This document shows, in pieces, positions 47,397 to 59,700 of a stretch of DNA of 64,000 bases. Under the pieces are notes generated by a model. It searched no databases and was not told where the DNA came from. It worked only from the letters and a program-made list of their open reading frames with translations. The stretch is from Psococerastis gibbosa (taxonomy: Eukaryota; Arthropoda; Insecta; Psocodea; Psocidae): the NCBI GenBank assembly GCA_963971405.1, contig OZ020489.1, positions 38,349,047 through 38,413,046 of the forward strand. The letters are read 5' to 3'. The translations under genes and the position numbers were made by a program. Position 1 is the first letter of the stretch. Each line of letters begins with the position of its first letter.

Positions 47397-47835
47397 TAAG
47401 CGCTTATTCCACCAACGTCAATAGTGATAGTAAATGTAGTATTGACGGAAATTCGATTTTTTCATTGATACACGCCACTCCACTGGTTTTTTTCAACTAT
47501 TGATCACTTTTCTTCTAATGACACGTGTGAGCCAAATTTTTGAATTTTGTTTGCATTTGTTTTCTGCAATTTTGTTTGTATTTGTTTTCTTCGTACACTT
47601 ATTATTTTTAATAAAACCTAATAATAGTAGGAGATCCGAAGTGAGATCGACCTTCACCGATCTGTTTAATGGATGAAAATTGTTTTATAAACAATAAAAT
47701 ATAAAATGTTTGTACTTAACATATCCCATGACGCCACTTTAGTATGTTATTGTTTGCAACGCGTGATTTTACTCTGTGATCATTGATCAATTTTAACTAT
47801 GGCATAGCGTAAAATTCAAATTTCCGTCAATACTA

Positions 47836-47873
<38 letters not shown>

Positions 47874-48012
47874 TACAATACTACAATACTTTTATAATAA
47901 TTTTATTATTATTATTATTATTTTTTTTTTTTAATTTTAATATAATTTTACAATAATTTTACTACAATACTACATTTACTATCACTATTGACGTTGGTGG
48001 AATAAGCGCCTA
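47397..48012. mobile_element. Long-TIR foldback MITE with poly-T
   Basis: Ends GCGCTTATTCCACCAACGTC and GACGTTGGTGGAATAAGCGC, arms of about 45 bp. The core TTGATCAATGATCACAG and TGGCGTCATGGGATATGT is shared with 22889, 50383, 58962 and 61280. A T-run of more than 30 at about 47838 and a (TTA)n tract follow. Confidence 0.8.
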
Positions 48013-48371
48013 AGGAAAAGCCATTGACAACACAGTGCTTAGTATAGTTAGTACAGATACTCAATTTGCAGTCTACAATCTGAAAACATTGTGCATCCAA
48101 TATATTGCCATGTTCGATGGCCTTAATGACCGTGTACATGGATAGATACTGCCAAGACTTGTCACACTTGCTGGTCTGCTGGGATTTGGTAATTGTGTGA
48201 GGCGGTTATTGAGTTTCTGGTGAAAGCCGTAGTGTAATAAACAACGGCATTCTTCTTCCTTAAAATGCCTCATATATAGAAGATTGGCGAGCATCATGGC
48301 AATGGACCTTGGAGACTGCTGCTCTGAAAAGGGAAGTCGTACTCTTGCCAAACCACTGCTTAAGGTTATTT

Positions 48372-48660
48372 AACCAGGATGTTCTTCTTCTGCCGTAAGC
48401 CCTCAGTTCTTCTATCTTCCATTGGATTATTACACGCAGAAGGCAATATTTTTAGTTCACCTAATCACAAGGTCGAAGTATGTTAGTTTCCGTTTCTTAA
48501 CCGTAAGCAGCCACTCAGCTTTTGTATCCAGTCGACTTCAGCATTAGGGACATTCAAAAATGTTTTTTTTTTTTTTTTTTTTTTTAATTTCATGGGTCAC
48601 CTGCCACGTCTCCTGTAACCAGCCTTTGAAAAGACGTGGCAGGTTGGCCCAGACATTTTT
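48372..48660 (-). pseudogene. LINE 3' fragment followed by poly-T and a small hairpin
   Basis: 48372-48560 reversed matches the 28660-28920 LINE tail (CGAAGTATGTTAGTTTCC). After a T-run, CACCTGCCACGTC and GACGTGGCAGGT form a short inverted pair. Confidence 0.65.
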
Positions 48661-49037
48661 ATGTTGGAATAAATATCCCATCTCTGCTACATAGAATTCT
48701 AGATGACTCTCATTAGGTAAAACTCTGAACTACCCTGAAAATTCATAAATGTACTATTTCAGTGGGAAATTATCTCACATGTATTGTATGTACAGTATTA
48801 CATTTTGTGTTGCCGATGGCAGACAACTGGACATGGACATTCTACCATTTACAGTTACTGTAGGCTACACGTGTCAGTTGCAGTGAATACAGTATGTCCA
48901 GATTTCATCCTGCAGGGTTAGCCGCAGCGTCGGTTTGCTGTCGGCGTTCTGATTTAGACCAGATGCTTTGCGAATTCTCTGTAATTATATTGCAAATGCA
49001 TATATATCACCTGTGGCCAATTGGGGTTGTAAAGGCC

Positions 49038-49603
49038 ATGTTGTCAGAGGATCGTCGCCTCTGCCACTCTGGGATCTATATTCTAGCCATACTTATGGAC
49101 GACCCGGCGGCGAATTTTGCTCAACTGTTAGCAACCTGTTAGGGATTGCTAAACTATTTATTGTGTCGCAGGATTGAGGGTGCAATAGTTAATTAATTAA
49201 GTTGACATCAAGTCATGCTTCAATCAATGAATACAACAATATTATATTAAATGTAAAATAACAATACACTCACCAATAGGAGACAGCCGGTGCCCGACAC
49301 TATATAGACAAATACTATAAGTTAAGTCCCTTAATATAAAATCGACTCCTTGAGTCCTAAGTCCTTCTGTCCCTTCCGTCTTCAGTCTGCCCTCTAAAGT
49401 CCCTCTGGGGTCTATTTAATACCTCGGTTGGCGATGTCACCAAAATGGCTGTCTGGTCTCACGCCACACGCTTTCGCGGAAAACCGCCAGCAGTTTTGGG
49501 CCGGGACCTGACAGGCCCTCAGCAAAATTCGCCGCCGGGTCGTCCATAAGTATGGCTAGAATATAGATCCCAGAGGGGCAGAGGCGACGATCCTCTGACA
49601 ACG
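49038..49603. repeat. 85-bp inverted repeat with 400-bp spacer
   Basis: 49038-49122 (TGTTGTCAGAGGATCGTCGC ... CGAATTTTGCT) and 49522-49603 are nearly perfect reverse complements. The spacer holds no gene. Probably a foldback element or an inverted duplication. Confidence 0.85.
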
Positions 49604-49764
49604 TTTCATATATTGAAATGTAGAGGAGCATTTCTGCTAGTTAAATGGATACTTATGACGGCTCTGTGATGAATATTTCCTGTGAAAATGGACTTTGTGT
49701 AAAAAAATGTGTATTGGATGTACTCCAATTTCCTCTTAGCTGTATGCACGTACACTTACACTTA

Positions 49765-49945
49765 CTCAAGGCATGTAAAGTAGTGGTACGGACTCTGACT
49801 TTCACTCGAAGGGTTGTTTCTGGCCATGCTTCGGAGGGCATGTAAAGCAGGCGGTCCCGGGCCTTCCTAGTCGAGTGTAAGAGAGGGCTTTATAGCCCTA
49901 ACTCCGCTAGGTTGGCTTAGTAATAGAAAAAAAGTCCTTATTATT
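49765..49945 (+). mobile_element. tRNA-derived SINE with B box deleted
   Basis: AGTAGTGGTACGGACTCTGA and CTTTCACTCGAAGGGTTGTT run directly into CTGGCCATGCTTCGGAGGGC, so the B-box segment is missing. The body and tail are otherwise as in 22945-23168. Confidence 0.85.
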
Positions 49946-50382
49946 ATTTCTTTACTTTTTCGTATCCGAGGTAGGGACTCCTAGTTTCTGGAGTATTCTG
50001 CCAACCTGACGCCATGGTCGGTGCACACCCAAAGGTCGCGGAAGTCTTTGATCTCTTCTTGATGGTGAAAAAATTAGCCGCTAGATGTTTCCACTTAGTG
50101 TTGCCTGTATGTAATTATAATGTAGATAACAAAGATACAGACACTATGTACGTAGTTTAAACAATATGCCTTTCTCACAGCTTACTGCTGCAGTGCACTA
50201 TGGTCTACCCCCCATCCCCTAAATGACGCCCCTGAGTGAAAGTAGGTGAAAAGTTGAAAGCCTGATTAGTCGATTTGTACGTTACGTTATGATGGGTTAT
50301 GAATCCCAACATGTGCAGAGAATATACAGTCAGTGTACACGTGAGCTGTATTGTCAAGAACACTATGAGTGTAAAGCTTTTA

Positions 50383-50768
50383 TTAGGCGCCCATTCCATT
50401 GACCGGCTAGGGCTATTTCCAACAACGATGACGTGGTAGCAGACATTCAAGACTTAGGTAGCGTTTCCACCGACCTCGCATTGCAGATTGCAAATGACAT
50501 TGACGGAAATGTTTTTTTTTTTTTTTTTAATAGAAATCTATTAAAATGTTTGTAATTAACATATCCCATGAAGCCATTTTTTAATTTTAGTTTGTTTGTT
50601 TGTGAATTTACTGTATGATCATTGATCAATTTTAACTATGGCATAGAGGAAAATAAACATTTCCGTCAATTCTGCAGTCAGTGGAAACGCCACCTAAGTC
50701 TTGAATGTCTGCTACCACGTCACCGTTGTTGGAAATAGCCCTAGCCGGTCAATGGAATGGGCGCCTTA
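50383..50768. mobile_element. TTA-flanked long-TIR MITE, 386 bp
   Basis: Ends TTAGGCGCCCATTCCATTGA and TCAATGGAATGGGCGCCTTA with arms above 100 bp that also contain inner ends (CTTAGGTAGCGTTTCCACCG), as if one element had inserted into the arm of another. Confidence 0.88.
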
Positions 50769-51294
50769 GGGTACGCTCAAAGTATATGAGCGCTTTCGCG
50801 ATGCGTTTGATAGTGTTCTCTTAAAGATGATTTTGGTGGGTGTTGCCTGGCATGAGTACTAGAAGTTTGCCGTTCCTGGTGTTTTCAGGAGCTTGTGTTA
50901 CCAGTTCCAGTGACTCAAAAATAACGGTTTCTAGTTCTTTTAGGAAATACAAATATACAAATATACAAATTGGAACGTGCCATGACATCGATGATTAATC
51001 GCCTTACTCTATTCTATTTTGCATCTTGTGGCCCTATTTAGATAGATAGATAGATAGAAACTCCTTGTATTTCTGAACAAAAACAAAAATAGGTGGACAT
51101 AAAATTATAAGTTGTGCCCCCTCAAGCCAATTCGTGGGAGGGTGGGATATCTACCTATTATAAATATTAGCATTCTATGTTATAATAATATTAACATTCT
51201 ATGTAACATGTAAAGATGAGAAGCGGACTGTTGTTATACAAAACTGTGGTCAGGTACAGGTTACACTTACACACAAAAACAAAATAAAAGAACC
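50769..51294. other. No recognisable gene
   Basis: Contains a TAGA microsatellite at about 51040 and tandem AAATATACA. No long frames. Confidence 0.5.
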
Positions 51295-52040
51295 GGTCCG
51301 AGTTTACTCGAACATGCTTTTCAATTTATGAAGTAGTAGCTAGAGAAAATGAGTAATGTTATGGTAAACAAAGCTTTCTACGTATAAATTGGGATTATAG
51401 ATAGGTCAGACCAACACATTACCACACAGTAATTATGACAGGGCATGCAATGCATTTGATCGTGAATTTTCTATCATTTTTTCAAAAAATAATTTTTTGT
51501 GCAAAACCAAATAGTTTTTTGGGAAACCTGTCCAGTTTCGTTACTCAATTTAACACCTAAAACATACCTGAAGGTAGAAATCATTTATAGAAAGGTTTCG
51601 AAAAAAAGTATTTTTTAGTAATTTTTCATTAACATTGAGTTATTTTTATTTTTTTACCCCCAGAAGCAAACTATTAAGGGGCAAGCGACCCCCGCATTTT
51701 GTCAACATTAATAACGACTACAATATATGTGAATTTAAAAGAAATCGTTCGAGCCGTTTTCGAGAAATAATTTTTTTAGACGTTTTGTTTGAAGTTTTTT
51801 GAGAATAAAACCCCCCCAAATTGAGTTAGCCCAAAATAAAAAAATGGTCCCGAGGTATGATTTTTGTGAACCTACATGCCGAATCTCATCAAAATCGAAT
51901 GAGTAGTTTGCCCGGAAATCGACGCACAGACAGACAGAGCGACAGACAGACAGTCATTTCGTAAAAACCACTTTTTTGGGTTCCTGGGACCTCAAAACGT
52001 GTAAATCTCGGAATCGAAAATTTCGACCATCACAATTCTT
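51295..52040 (-). repeat. Dispersed repeat IV, copy 2
   Basis: Reverse complement of 14130-14715, from GAACCGGTCCGAGTTTACTC to AAATCTCGGAATCGAAAATT. Confidence 0.75.
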
Positions 52041-52474
52041 TCCTTATACTACGTATAAATTAGAAAGCAAAAATATACACATATATATATTTTGTAAATG
52101 GAACATTCGTGTAAGGGTGCAAGAACTTTTCTGCCCGAGAAAGAACCCCACACAATCCCGGCCCTGGGGCCCCCACAAGGCCAAACCCGGCACTGGTGTG
52201 TACTGTATATGCATTATTAGCAAAACGCTTGTGAGGTTCTGAGTTTACGAAAAGTAAATTATCTATCTTCCCGAAAAAGGGCACAGAATGTTAATAGGTA
52301 AAGCGCTCAGAGGTGTAAAGTTTGAAATTGTGATGTGACATAAACTGACTTATCTCTCCCCGCATAGCTCGATAAATATTAACATTAACGATCTCTGCGA
52401 ATATTAAATCCGAAAGATTATTTTAAACTAGATTAAGAAAACTGAAAGACATTGTGACAGGAGTAATGGAAGAT

Positions 52475-53190
52475 GATCCTCTGAGAATGGGATCAAGTGA
52501 AAATTTTCACTCCCTCCTTCTTACCTGCCACGGCTAGAACGTTTTGGAAAATTCTAAACATTTTCTTGAAGCTCCCGGCAGACTCTTCCTTTGGTAGTAT
52601 GAAATCTGTGTTTTAACGGTTTTTGTGAACATATACCGGCACAAATCCTGCCCTTCGGAAGACAGTTGAAATTGAAGAAAATCCTCTGAGAACGGGATCA
52701 AGTAAAACTTTCCGATCCCTCTTTCTTACCTGCCACGGCTAGAACGTTTTGGAAAATTCTAAACATTTTGTTGAAGCTCCCTGCTGTCTCTTTCTTTGGT
52801 AGTATATGAAATCTGTGTTTTAACGGTTTTTGTGAACATGTACCGGCACGAATCCTGCCCTTCGGAAGACAGTTGAAATTGAAGAAAATCCTCTGAGAAC
52901 GGGATCAAGTAAAACTTTTCGATCCCTCTTTCTTACCTGCCACGGCTAGAACGTTTAGGACAATTCTTGAAATTTTCTTGAAGCTCCCTGCAGACTCTTG
53001 GTTTGGCAGTAGGGAAAATGTGTTTTACTGGTTCGTGTGAACATATACTGGTAGGAATCCTTCTCTTGGGATGACAATTGAAATTGAAGATAATCCTCTT
53101 CCTCTTACTTGCCACGGCAAATTCTTGAAAATATCCAGAAGATCTCTGCAGGTTTTGCTTTGGGAGTATGAAATCTGTTATTTACTAGAT
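52475..53190 (+). repeat. About 206-bp tandem repeat, three and a half units
   Basis: ATCCTCT starts at 52475, 52681, 52888 and 53093. Units share CTTACCTGCCACGGCTAGAA, GTATGAAATCTGTGTTTTA and CCCTTCGGAAGACAGTTGAA. Units two and three are closest; the last is shortened and diverged. Confidence 0.93.
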
Positions 53191-54244
53191 TTTTGGAATA
53201 TTTGGTCACCAAACAATAATAAATCTTTAGTGCATACGATACAAAAGATATTTACAAAAAACTTGTACCTCATAAGTAACCAGGCCTTTCAACAAAATAA
53301 ATGCAAACTGTATATACCTAGAATTTGCACTCGGGCTACAAATACGAAATCCTGTTAACTCCTAGAAAGCTAATGGTTGAGTTTTTATATCTGAAGTTTT
53401 AAGTCCTCTTACGAAACTAGTAAATAAACAGCCAGGGATAATTAAAGTTCTTTAAACTCTAATAAACTTCAGTGGATGAGTGGGGTTTTGAAACCCTTGT
53501 GGACGTGAAAGGCGAACTCTGAATAAAGTAGTGAGAAAATTGAAGAAAACTGAGATCAGTGAATTCAATTTTTGATGAATTTGTAGAGAACCAACTCGGA
53601 AAGCCAGATTAGAGAACTTCCAACTAGAGACTCGGCTGATCTGGATTTGGCTAAGGTAGGGTTCTATATAAGAAAGATGAGACGTTCCAGCGGCACAAAA
53701 ATATTATTTGAATCAGCTGGGGCCACCTGGTACGTTTCAAGAATGGCTGATCATAGGAGGCGTGGCGAAATTTAAATATACATTTTTGGTGGGAAGAGAA
53801 GGCTCCATATCTCCTATTTAAAACTCTAGGTTGAGGTTTAAGTATAATTAGGGTTGAGATATGCTATTTGGGCGGGAAAAATTCTCAAATAGTAAATCAT
53901 AGGACGTCATAAAATATTCTTCTGGGGGCACCTTACTGCCTTGACCGACTGAAAAAGAATCATTTATTTGTAAAGAGATCCAGAAAGCTTCAAGAAGTCA
54001 ATAAAACTCATAAAAATGCTTTCTTCTTGTCTAAATTCGAATAAAGCTTACTTGCTGTCAAAGGTAAGGTGACGCCAGGTACGATTTATTTCGATTGAGG
54101 CAAGAAGAAAAGCATTTTCATTTGTTTTAGGTATTTCGCGAACCTTCCTGAACCCTTTTATAATGTATTGATCCTGTTTTTATTAACCTAGACAATACGG
54201 TGCTCCCTGTTATCGCGCCCTATGTTTTACAATATGTTTTACCG
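53191..54244. other. No recognisable gene
   Basis: AT-rich; only short chance frames. Confidence 0.5.
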
Positions 54245-54570
54245 ATAGAGACGATCCTGCGGTTTAACTCTGAGAGACCAACATAGAAGGCCAAGATATT
54301 AGACATGAGATGAGAATCCGTGACGTACAGGAGAAACCAAGATAAAAGAGGCTGAACTGGTGGGGACACGTACTACGTAGAGCCGAAAACCACCAAGTCA
54401 AAAGAGTAATAAACCGGGAGATACAAGGAAGAAGACCACCAGGGAAAGTTACACTGAGAAGAAAGATCGCAAGAGATATGAGAAGTTTGGGGCTGTCAAC
54501 CGAGGACGCACAGAACAGGACTGTGTGGAAACGTTGTTATCGTGCCGCCGACCCTCTATGAGGATAAGGC
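54245..54570 (+). pseudogene. LINE reverse transcriptase 3' fragment
   Basis: Same tail as 22330-22640: CGATCCTGCGGTTTAACTCT, then GAAACC.AAGATAAAAGAGGCTG, GGAGATACAAGGAAGAAGAC and GTGTGGAAACGTTGTTATCG TGCC. Frames are shifted. It serves as the empty-site control for the MITE at 22650. Confidence 0.8.
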
Positions 54571-54853
54571 GCAGTAAAAGTAGTGTAAAAGTTGATCCCG
54601 CCAAATTTAAGTTTGCTGGAATGTCGATTCCCTGCAATTGGGGATCTCAAAGAGGTTGTGATCAGATTGGAAGACGGAAGTTGATTACTAAAGAAGACCA
54701 TAAAGAACTCAAGTTTAATGTATGGGAACCACAGTGGAAGCAAATTACCTTTCCTTCCGGGGTAAATTGAGGTGATTAAGGCTGCTCTCGAGTACCCCAG
54801 TCCTCCAAACTTACCCCAACTTGAATAGTCTACAGTACACTACCACAGAATCT

Positions 54854-55195
54854 AATTTCACCTTCCTTCAGACCTTTAGTTGTAGGCTTATTGTATAAAG
54901 AAGAGGTAGAAAAGAGAACCTTGAGGTTTGTTTAGGAGGGAATTTCCAGTGAAGCGGTGATTTATCGTATTTGAATTTTGGCGCGAAATTTTTCACGGCT
55001 TGCCTTTGTATAACAATTAAAATGTAGACTTCCTTCACCTTCCTTCGGGCTTTTCGTTGTAGGCTTATTGTACCCCAAAGAGAGGTAGAAAAGCGAGCCT
55101 TGAGGTTTGTTTGGGAGGGAATTTCGAGCGAAGCGGTGATTTATTTGAATTTTGGCGCGAAATTTTCACGGCTTGCCCTTGTCTAACAATTAGAC
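54854..55195 (+). repeat. Tandem duplication, about 170-bp units
   Basis: Units at 54854-55021 and 55028-55195 share TTGTAGGCTTATTGTA, CCTTGAGGTTTGTTT.GGAGG and TTTGAATTTTGGCGCGAAAT. Confidence 0.85.
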
Positions 55196-55224
55196 TCGTA
55201 TCTGTACTTGGTTAAAGTCATGCT

Positions 55225-55420
55225 TTCGCCTGCTTCATAATTTCATTGCGTTAATGGTAAGCTTGCCTCCGCTTGTCCATTATCGCTTGTAGCCGGTGTA
55301 GGTTGACATCGAGAACATATTCCTGTTTGCCAATGGCCAAAAATACATACGGAAAAAATATAAATAATGTCCGAAATCGATAGGGTTGTTGACATGGAAC
55401 AAGGGACCAATAAGGTGGCC
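55225..55420 (-). repeat. Dispersed repeat V, second copy
   Basis: Matches 27106-27345 (see there). The minus-strand frame VLDVNLHRLQAIMDKRRQAY is shared with few changes. Confidence 0.65.
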
Positions 55421-55570
55421 TAAATATTTCACTTCCTGATACCTCTACCATGTGTGTGGTCATTGATGATTTGACCAATGATCCATTTGACATAGTAACA
55501 GAATTCGATTGCTCAGCGTACCAAGTCAATAGTTCCAACAAGCACTATGATGCCCAATGGCTGTCATTTG

Positions 55571-55968
55571 CTTAAGAGTGTAGAGCCCGTAGGAAATTGG
55601 CAGCCAGAAAGTTATTACTTTTAATTTTATGTTTAATTAACTAAGCATGTTATTAAAGATTTGGCTCATCAAGGTTGTAGAAGGCTCTTTCATGTTTCAT
55701 ATTATAAGATATTTTTTATTTTTGAAATTGTAGTTTTTTCAGAAACATGCAAGTATTTTATAAACAGTAACTTTTCACCTACAATATAATCGATTTTATT
55801 TAAAACTACAATGTCGAAAACTAAAAATAGCTTATTATATTATTCATGAAGTAGTCTTCTGCAACTTTGATGAGCCAAATCTTTAATAACATGCTTAGTT
55901 AATTAAATAAAAAATAAAAAGAATTAAATTTCGGGCTGCCACTTTCCTACGGGCTGTACACTCTTAAG
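55571..55968. mobile_element. Long-TIR MITE, 398 bp
   Basis: CTTAAGAGTGTAGAGCCCGT AGGAAA and the reverse of TACGGGCTGTACACTCTTAAG bound arms of about 130 bp that also share AGCATGTTATTAAAGATTTG GCTCAT. A related arm fragment is at 8040-8130. It lies just downstream of serpin exon B. Confidence 0.88.
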
Positions 55969-56587
55969 ATCATTAAGAAGACAGAGCTTGGGTGATCACA
56001 CTCGCTGCCGAAGTCTACTTCTCCTAGTTACTCGTAGCGTAGCCAATTCGTTCTAAATTTATTGTTTCCTGATACAATACAAAAAACAGCATTTTAATAT
56101 GATTGGCACAATTAATTAATCGGTTATGCATAATGTATAATTATACCGTAGAATCCATTAAATACAATGCAGTGGCAAGTATGCGTGGTGAGGGATGGCT
56201 GGTTTTCGGCTGCTAATCCTAAAAAAACAAATAGGACATTAAAAAGGTTGTCAACTACAGTTTTACAATATACATCCACTGGCCAGTGTCAAAAGATGCA
56301 GCAGCATGAAATTTAAAAAAAATTTAAAAAAATTTAAAAAAACCAATGCATTATGCCACACAAATGTGTCTTTTAAAAATATTTAATTTTTAGCGATTTA
56401 TTGAAGAAATTAATAAAGATATTTGCAAACCTTGTTGATAAAATATAATTTTTATATAATATATCACTTTCTTACACTAGGGTCACTTGCGAATGATGTC
56501 GTGTGTCACCCTAGAGAGTTTAGGCCAGAGGACTGTTAGGGGATCCTATTACGTGATAAAGGTACAGGTAAGCTACAATATACTTAC

Positions 56588-56727
56588 AATAATCGGTGTT
56601 GACAGGCGACCTGTGAAAAGTATTGTGCTTGTTGGATTATGAGCTATGTAAAATAGAATAGGCTTGTTCATGATAACAGGTAATGGTTCAAAATGTGAAC
56701 TACTTGACGGCGCTGCTATTGCGAAAC
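56588..56727 (-). CDS. Serpin alternative reactive-loop exon B
   Basis: The acceptor TTAATTGTTCTAG and entry phase are the same as in exon A. The product reads GFAIAAPSSSSHFEPLP, then VIMNKPILFYI (signature with one change, Ile for Phe) and the strand TSTILFTGRLSTPII, followed by GTAAGT in phase 0. Length 140 nt, one codon shorter than A. Canonical counting places Pro-Ser at P1-P1', but with an unusual loop of four serines the true scissile bond may be after an Ala. The loop differs almost completely from exon A while the strands match, as expected for divergence of a duplicated specificity exon. Confidence 0.9.
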
Positions 56728-59700
56728 CTAGAACAATTAAGAAGCCATTTTGTAGGATATTCAAGAATCGGCTGAAGATACAATACGAGATAGAAATACA
56801 TTATTTTATGTTTTATTGACAACAGTTACTGATTAATCGAGGGCTGACCCTATTTGCGTTCCACATACCGATACTCTTAATAAAATATTTTTTTTTTAAA
56901 TCTTAACTACAAGATAGAAATAATTTAGTTTATTTTTAATTGATAACTAATTAATCAAAGGGTTGGTTGATATCTGTGTTCCACATACCGGTACTTTTTA
57001 TTTTTTCATTTTTAAAGCGCGGGTCCCTATTGGGAATTTAGCCTGGGAAATTTGGGATGTTTACCGATTATTTTGTGGGAGAGGGTTATCTGCTCTGTTG
57101 TGTAAGTAGTGGGGGGGGGGGGCGGTACACTTAATGAAATAGTTTTTTAAAATCTTAATTACAAGATAGATTTATTTGATTTTTAATTGATAACTGATTC
57201 ATCGAGGGGGGGGGGGGGTATTAGGTGGCAAATCCTACCGCTGCGGGGGTAGCCACCTAACCTTCGCAAGGATGGGGGGGGGGGGCTGTTGTAGTAAATG
57301 TAGCTTTATAGGTTTTACATTATATACAATAGATATATTAAGACACTCACCGATTTACATTATATTGTACACTCGAGCACTTGGACAAAGAACGACAGTC
57401 ATGGTCTGCAGGCCACAGGGTTGCTCTAAGAGCTCCGAGAGCCCGAGAGAGCCGAGAGAGGTCCAAGAGAGATCCGAGAGAGAACTACGCACTTTCTGTC
57501 GCTACTCATATTTATAACCTCGCCTAGCTACGTCACATGAACAGGCTTTCACGGACTGCACCGAAGGCGTGCTGCTAATTCAGCACTCTTCTAGCACAGA
57601 CCGTAGAAAGCAATTCATTGACAGCTGTACAGCGTGTTACAATACATGAGATAGATACAGAATGTGCCAACAACTATGCATTAATATACGGTGCCCACAG
57701 GCAGGTGCCTGGAGGGCAATATCTGTGTTCCACATACCGAAAATTGTTTTTTTTTTAAATCATATCCTTCGTGTAAACAGGTGTTATAAAATACTGCGAA
57801 TGTTCGCTTGGGCTCTCTATCTCTAGTCTCTTTAATATTTGCTAAAGCAGAATGAATTGTTTTGGGGCACCCTACTACAAGTTACATGCAATAGCAAATG
57901 TACATAGTATGATTATATTATATTGATTGATTGATTGATTGATATAGATTTATTACACAAAATTTAAAAAAATGTATACTTTATGTCGCTAAATACGGGT
58001 ATGCACATTCTCATGTAGACCTTTAATGGTAGAAGAATCCTCTATTTTCGGTAAAGAGATTAACGAAAAGGCCACTCAGCTTTTTTTTTAAGTTCATCGC
58101 AGAACAACAATTTAATGAATGTCTCCGATAGCCCTCTTCAGTCGCCTCTTTAGGTGTGTAGGCCTGTGTATAGGTATCCGATAGCATGGCGTGTAGAGAC
58201 TCACACGATTACAAGCACGTCGGTAATATTCACATTAATTGTACCGTAACTGTACAATTGTTATTTGTTAATAATTGTACAGTTTGCTTTAGGATGTAAG
58301 ATTGGAATTAGAAAATTTGAGGAATGCATCGGTTAAAATATAAGCTCGAAGGCATGTTAAAGGACTTACAGAATTAGGCTCAGACACACGGCCCGAAAAT
58401 AGTGATGTGCTAGTTGGTATATGGTAAATGGCAAAGAAGAATGGCTTGTCCAAGTTAACGTAACGTGTTCCAGGTGGCTTGTAACGACCACTATATGATG
58501 TTGCTATTACACCTAGAACAATGTATTTAAAACATTTATCGATATCAATGGCCATGTGGTAGGGTGCTTGTACTTGTGCAAGTCTCTACATGCCATGCCA
58601 TGGGAGACATGTCGTAACTCAATGCGGGTATTAACCTACAGAGGCGACCAAAGAGGTCAATCGGATAAATTCATTAAATTGTTTGCATGCAATTAACTAT
58701 TTTTTTTTTTTTTTTTTTTTAATAGAAGCAAGAACAAAATACCACCGTGCATAAAAATAGTTATCAGTCTAAGGCGGCTATTCCACTTGTCAATATTCCG
58801 TCATTTGTGCATCAATAATTAATTGATGGGATTTTTGTTTTTATATAGAGTAAAAAATCTCATCAATTATTGAAGCACAAATGACGGATTATTGAGAAGT
58901 GGAATAGTGAAATTATGCAAAATTTGCAGCTTTCTAAAATTAAATTATCTTCCAAAATGTCTTAAGTGCCCATTCCATTGACCGGCTAGGGCTATTTCCG
59001 AAAACGGTGACGTGGTAGCAGACATTCAAGACTTAGGTGGCGTTTCCACCGACCTCGCATTGCAGAATTGACGGAAATGTTTATTTTCCTCTATGCCATA
59101 GTTAAAATTGATCAATGATCTTACAGTAAAATCACAAACAAACAAACTAAAATTAAAAAATGGCGTCATGGGATATGTTAAGTACAAACATTTTAATAGA
59201 TTTCTATAAAAAGAAAAATTCTAATTTCCGTCAATGTCATTTGCATTCTGCAATGCGAGGTCGGTGGAAACGCCACCTAAGTCTTGAATGTCTGTTACCA
59301 CGTCGCCGTTTTTGTAAATAGCCCTAGCCGGTCGATGGAATTAGTATTATTATTGTACCTACTCATCCTATCTCAAGCACCATCAATGTTGTCGCAATTG
59401 ATCTAACCTGATTGCACTGCAAGACCGTATCCAGAAATTTTTAAGGGGGGGGGGGGATCCATCTGACGTCACTGGAGGTGAGTTAACCTCCATATATTTA
59501 AACTCCATTCTATCTTGTGTATGCTGCAAATATTTCGGGACCACCCCTCCCTCTAGCTACGGCCTTGGTGCCCTGACTCCAATTTTGATTGGATAGTCTG
59601 TACATACCTGTAGCAGCAGCCGCTTCTGAGCCTTCCTCATTCACTTCAATAAAGGACTTCTGAATAACATCTGATATGGAAACGTTATCATTAGATATGC

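Noticed and set aside
56800-58080. Search for a third serpin reactive-loop exon
   Set aside because: No reading with the conserved PF.F.I or LF.GR strand between proper splice sites was found here or at 53-56 kb.
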